Below, one piece after another: positions 61,113-64,000 of a DNA stretch of 64,000 nt; the first letter of the stretch is position 1, and each line of letters starts with the position of its first letter. The DNA is from Nocardia aurantia (GTDB taxonomy: Bacteria; Actinomycetota; Actinomycetes; Mycobacteriales; Mycobacteriaceae). The position numbers and the translations under genes were made by a program. Where the stretch lies: positions 372,001-436,000 of the forward strand of contig NZ_WEGI01000003.1 in NCBI RefSeq assembly GCF_009604425.1, in the 5' to 3' direction. The notes below the pieces were generated by a model, which did not search any database, was not told the DNA's origin, and saw only the letters and a list, made by a program, of their open reading frames with translations.

Positions 61113-61856
61113 TCAGTGATCGCGCAGGAGGGTGCCGGCGCCGTCGACTCGATCGTCGAAACCGTGGTCGCGCAACGCGTACCAGAGCGTGGCGGCGTTG
61201 ATGGCGATCACCGGTTTGCCGAGTTCGCGTTCCAGCTCGTCGGCCTGGGCGACGAAGGAGAGGTTCGTGCCGACCTGGACGACGGCCTCCACGCCGGGCA
61301 CGTCTATCTCGGCGACCATGGCGCGCAGGCGGTCCGGGTCGACTCGGGCGATGTCCATCGCGGTGGGGCAGCGCAGGCCGGTGATGGCGGCTACGTCGAA
61401 GCCCGCTTCGGTGAAGAAGCGGCCGACCTCGACGTCGGCGACCGGCTGGTAGGGGGAGAAGACGGCGATGCGGTGGCAGCCCAGTTCGCGCAGGGCGGCG
61501 CGGCAGGAACTGGCGCCGGTGGTGACGGGGAGGCCGGTGCGGTCGCGCAGGCGCTGTTCGAACGCGGCATTGCCTTCGACACCGCCCCAGAAGGTTTCGG
61601 CCGACATACCCATCACCATGCGGTCCGGCTCGGCGGTGAGGGCGTCGCGGACGGCGGTGTCGATGGAGGCGCGGATCTGGCCGAGCAGGGCGCGGAAATC
61701 GTCGTCGTTGCCCATCACCGGATCCGGGATGTACATGGAGCCGGCGCGATAGGCGATGCCGGGAACTCCGGATCGCCAATAATCGTGCTCGACAACGGTA
61801 TTGGTACTGGGCACGATCACGCCGAAGACGGCTCTCGGGCCTACGGCATTGGTCAT
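61113..61856 (-). CDS. Asp/Glu-racemase-superfamily protein, maleate-isomerase-like, copy 1
   Basis: A 247-residue protein of the maleate cis-trans isomerase/arylmalonate decarboxylase group. VIVPSTNTVVEHDYW at the N-terminus, TGASSCRAAL with the first catalytic Cys region, and GLRCPTA with the second Cys are present. ATG 61856 has GAGG upstream. Encoded 16 bp after the TetR gene, presumably as one operon. A paralog is at 63518. Confidence 0.83.
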   Translation of the reverse strand: MTNAVGPRAVFGVIVPSTNTVVEHDYWRSGVPGIAYRAGSMYIPDPVMGNDDDFRALLGQIRASIDTAVRDALTAEPDRMVMGMSAETFWGGVEGNAAFEQRLRDRTGLPVTTGASSCRAALRELGCHRIAVFSPYQPVADVEVGRFFTEAGFDVAAITGLRCPTAMDIARVDPDRLRAMVAEIDVPGVEAVVQVGTNLSFVAQADELERELGKPVIAINAATLWYALRDHGFDDRVDGAGTLLRDH

Positions 61857-61872
61857 CGGAACCTCGCTGGGG

Positions 61873-62442
61873 TCAGGACGGGGGAATTGTGGTGCGGGAC
61901 AGCGCTTCCGCGACGGTGCGGTGGGCCCGGTCGCGATCGACCGGGAGATCCAGCAGCAGCACATCGATCAGGAGGGGGGAGACGACGGCCTTCGCGGTCT
62001 CCTCGACGACGGACTCGTCCTCGATGCCGAGGGCTCGGACGCCGCGATGGAAGGGGGCCAGCAGGTCCCGGACGTAGCGGCGGCGCAGGTCGGCGCAGTC
62101 GGGGTCGGTGGCCGAGGCGGTGATCAGGGCGCGCAGGAAGGCGGCGACGGGCTTGTCGCGCAGGCGATCGCAGAGTTGGTCCACCTCGGCGTGCAGGTCG
62201 GTGACCGCGTCGCCGGTGGGCTCCGCGGCGGGGTGGGGGGCCACCTCGATCAGCGCGGCGAGGAAGTCTCTCGTCGTGGGCCAGTGCCGGTAGATCGTGG
62301 TGCGCGCCACACCCGTGATGCTGTGCAGCCGTTGCGGAGTCAGCGCTGCCGCGCCCTCGGTGAGGATCAGCTCCAGTGCCGCGGTGAGCACGATCTCGGC
62401 GGTGTCGGCGGCCGGGCCTGCGGGGCGTCCGGGTCTGTTCAC
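61873..62442 (-). CDS. TetR-family transcriptional regulator
   Basis: A 189-residue TetR protein, GTG 62442. The HTH (LHSITGVARTTIYRHW) is at residues ~37-52. It is divergent from the bicupin gene and upstream of the first maleate-isomerase-like gene. Two overlapping inverted repeats in the 81-bp gap are likely operators, so it probably controls both directions. Confidence 0.87.
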   Translation of the reverse strand: MNRPGRPAGPAADTAEIVLTAALELILTEGAAALTPQRLHSITGVARTTIYRHWPTTRDFLAALIEVAPHPAAEPTGDAVTDLHAEVDQLCDRLRDKPVAAFLRALITASATDPDCADLRRRYVRDLLAPFHRGVRALGIEDESVVEETAKAVVSPLLIDVLLLDLPVDRDRAHRTVAEALSRTTIPPS

Positions 62443-62465
62443 GGGATAAACAGTACAGGTTGCAG

Positions 62466-62496
62466 CGCTTATTGGTAAGCGATACATTTTGTAGCG
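62466..62496. promoter_or_regulatory. Overlapping inverted repeats between TetR and bicupin genes
   Basis: CGCTTA-TTGG-TAAGCG (62466-62481) is perfect. CGATACA-TTT-TGTAGCG (62480-62496) has one mismatch. Confidence 0.5.
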
Positions 62497-62523
62497 TAAA
62501 TCGACACTCCTCCAGGAGGATCC

Positions 62524-63417
62524 ATGCGTCCGCATGTCGAACTCATCGACGAAAAAGACCTGATCTGGCATATCGCCGAGTTCCAGCACGCCACCGGGAC
62601 CGCGCGACAGCGCAATCTCAGTTACGACGAGGAGGACGGATCCGCCTCGCTCAAGGTGGCTTTCATCAGCGACTGGTCGCGGCCGGCGGGGGTGCACGCG
62701 GCCGAGACGGAGTGGTACGTCCTGTCGGGGCGGGTCACCATCGGGGACACCGAGCTCGGGCCGGGCGGGTATTGGACGGCGCCCGTGGGGGTTTGGACGC
62801 CGTCGCTCACCGTCTCGGCGGGGACCGAGATCCTCTTGTTCCGCGAGGGGGCGGACTGGGCCTTCGAGCTCGCGGACGGTGATCGCGAAAGTGTCCGTCC
62901 CGACCAGGTTCTCGTGATTCTCGATTCCGCCGCGATGCCGTGGATCGACGTGAAGGACGGCAGTCCCATGCGTTTCGATCTCGGCGGCACGCCGGTACCG
63001 GGGCTCTACATCAAACTGCTGCATCGCGACGAGAAGACCGGGTTCTACACCCGGCTGATCAAGGCCAAGCCGGGGTGGCGGGAAGTGCCGCTGGCGCATC
63101 ACCCGTGCAGTGAGGAGGCCTATTGCCTGGACGGGGGTTTCGAGTACAACTTCGGGACCATGTGGCCGGGCACGTATTTCTGGCGGCCGCCGTTCATCCG
63201 GCACGGCGACTTCACCGCCGACGCCGAGCAGGGCTGTACGTGGCTGCTGCGGTCCGATGCCGATCTGGTCGATTGGTACACGGACAACGCGAAAGTCGTG
63301 ATGACCGGTGACCCCACCAACTGGGGGCCGGAGTTCCCGCAGACCCTGGCGCCGCGGCTGATCGAGCCGGTGCGATCGGCGTCGATCGGGCGCTGGATCG
63401 ATCCGACCCATCAATAG
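62524..63417 (+). CDS. Bicupin protein (possible dioxygenase)
   Basis: A 297-residue two-cupin protein. The N-terminal cupin has GVHAAETEWYVLSGRVTIGDTEL, the C-terminal one HPCSEEAYCLDGGFEYNFG and PPFIRHGDFTADAE. It resembles DUF4437/acetylacetone-dioxygenase-type cupins. The ATG 62524 has AGGAGGATCC upstream. It is flanked by two maleate-isomerase-like genes, so it may open or oxidise a substrate whose product is an unsaturated dicarboxylate or malonate; that is an inference. Confidence 0.82.
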   Translation: MRPHVELIDEKDLIWHIAEFQHATGTARQRNLSYDEEDGSASLKVAFISDWSRPAGVHAAETEWYVLSGRVTIGDTELGPGGYWTAPVGVWTPSLTVSAGTEILLFREGADWAFELADGDRESVRPDQVLVILDSAAMPWIDVKDGSPMRFDLGGTPVPGLYIKLLHRDEKTGFYTRLIKAKPGWREVPLAHHPCSEEAYCLDGGFEYNFGTMWPGTYFWRPPFIRHGDFTADAEQGCTWLLRSDADLVDWYTDNAKVVMTGDPTNWGPEFPQTLAPRLIEPVRSASIGRWIDPTHQ

Positions 63418-63429
63418 CGCGACGCGACA

Positions 63430-63459
63430 GCGCCCGTCCGGCCGCGGCCGGACGGGCGC
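63430..63459. terminator. 30-bp perfect palindrome between convergent genes
   Basis: A perfect palindrome starting GCGCCCGTCCGG with no spacer, between the bicupin stop and the second isomerase-like gene; probably a bidirectional terminator. Confidence 0.65.
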
Positions 63460-63517
63460 CGGGCGGCGGGATGAGAGGAAGGAATCCCGCCGCCGTCCCG
63501 GGGTCGCGCGCCGGGTG

Positions 63518-64000
63518 TCAGTGGTCGCGCAACAGGCCACCCGCGCCCTCGATCCGATCATCGAAACCGTTGTCGCGCAGCGCCATCCACCAGGTGGCGG
63601 CGTTGATCGCGATCACCGGCTTGCCCAGCCAGCGTTCGGCCTCGTCGGCCAGGCGCAGCATGGAGAGGTTGGTGCCGCACTGCACGAGGGCGTCGATGTC
63701 GTCGCCGTCGACCTCGCGGAGCGCCGCGCGCAGTTCGTCCTCGGTGACGTGTGCGATGGAAACGGCTGTGGGACAACGCAATCCCTTGATCGCGCCGACC
63801 TTCGCGCCGAGTTCGCCGAAGAACCGCACGACATTCTCGTCGCCCACCGGCTGATACGGGGTGACGACGCCGATCCTGGTGGCGCCGTACAACTCCAGGG
63901 CCCGGCGGCACGCCTCGGCGCCGGTGGCGACCTCCAGGCCGGTCACCTCGTGGATCTGCCGCACGAACGCGCGGTTGCCTTCCACACCGCCCCAGAAGGT
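63518..64000 (-). CDS. Asp/Glu-racemase-superfamily protein, maleate-isomerase-like, copy 2 (partial)
   Basis: The C-terminal ~160 residues of a paralog of the protein at 61113-61856; the N-terminus lies beyond the window. Shared motifs: VEGN at the cut, GAEACRRAL (here Cys as in copy 1), TPYQPVGDE, GLRCPTA, QCGTNLS, KPVIAINAATWW, ending LLRDH. Identity between the two is high in these blocks. It is convergent with the bicupin gene. Confidence 0.85.
   Translation of the reverse strand, partial: TFWGGVEGNRAFVRQIHEVTGLEVATGAEACRRALELYGATRIGVVTPYQPVGDENVVRFFGELGAKVGAIKGLRCPTAVSIAHVTEDELRAALREVDGDDIDALVQCGTNLSMLRLADEAERWLGKPVIAINAATWWMALRDNGFDDRIEGAGGLLRDH

Noticed and set aside
61873..63561. 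A 562-codon frame around the TetR gene
   Set aside because: The upstream part is antisense to the bicupin gene; the TetR starts at GTG 62442.

Overview
The window is high-GC actinobacterial chromosome (order Mycobacteriales, most like Nocardia or Rhodococcus). The evidence is the dense GC-rich coding, many GTG starts, a load of TetR regulators, acyl-CoA enzymes, cytochrome P450, a probable F420-type LLM oxidoreductase, an LppP/LprE-type lipoprotein and an actinomycete-type SAM methyltransferase. Genus assignment is an inference; there is no rRNA in the window.

Layout. (1) 1-7.0 kb is a catabolic cluster: Rieske oxygenase alpha subunit (cut by the window edge), its probable FMN/2Fe-2S reductase, an SDR, an AMP-ligase, an enoyl-CoA hydratase interrupted by an in-frame amber codon, and a TetR gene. 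Five promoter sites share the form AATCT-N9-AGATT, so they probably form one regulon. (2) 7.1-14.2 kb holds a D,D-carboxypeptidase, a lipoprotein, a sugar kinase/class II aldolase pair, a three-gene ESX-like secreted-protein operon and a P450. (3) 14.3-24.5 kb is an acyl-CoA degradation region (acyl-CoA synthetase, hydratase, thiolase, MaoC hydratase, phosphotransferase, LLM oxidoreductase, amidohydrolase) with two further sets of shared operator-like repeats. (4) 24.5-41.9 kb mixes housekeeping and accessory genes: a MerR/metal cluster, 6-phosphogluconate dehydrogenase, a Ser/Thr kinase, a LacI-controlled amidohydrolase/FAD-oxidase/binding-lipoprotein operon, TetR-controlled SnoaL-like and hydrolase genes, and STAS and VOC proteins.

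(5) 42.3-56.8 kb is a genomic island next to tRNA-Pro(GGG), bounded by a 20/21-nt direct repeat. Its first part is visibly AT-richer. It carries a probable Pycsar anti-phage pair (class III nucleotidyl cyclase plus membrane effector), an unrecognised three-gene operon that includes a transposase-derived DNA-binding domain, an XRE regulator, a stand-alone PD-(D/E)XK nuclease, an intact IS5-type element, and an unusual cluster: Zn-ribbon/XRE/TPR regulator, Zn-ribbon NMP-kinase-like protein, radical SAM/SPASM enzyme, cupin, degenerate PfkB-like protein, NUDIX hydrolase and a small ORF. A shared 17-nt promoter box links the two divergent halves of that cluster. I regard it as the best candidate for an undescribed system.

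(6) 56.8-64 kb returns to ordinary chromosome: tRNA-Pro, secreted proteins, a permease behind a CsoR-like operator, and a TetR/bicupin locus flanked by two paralogous Asp/Glu-racemase-superfamily (maleate-isomerase-like) genes.
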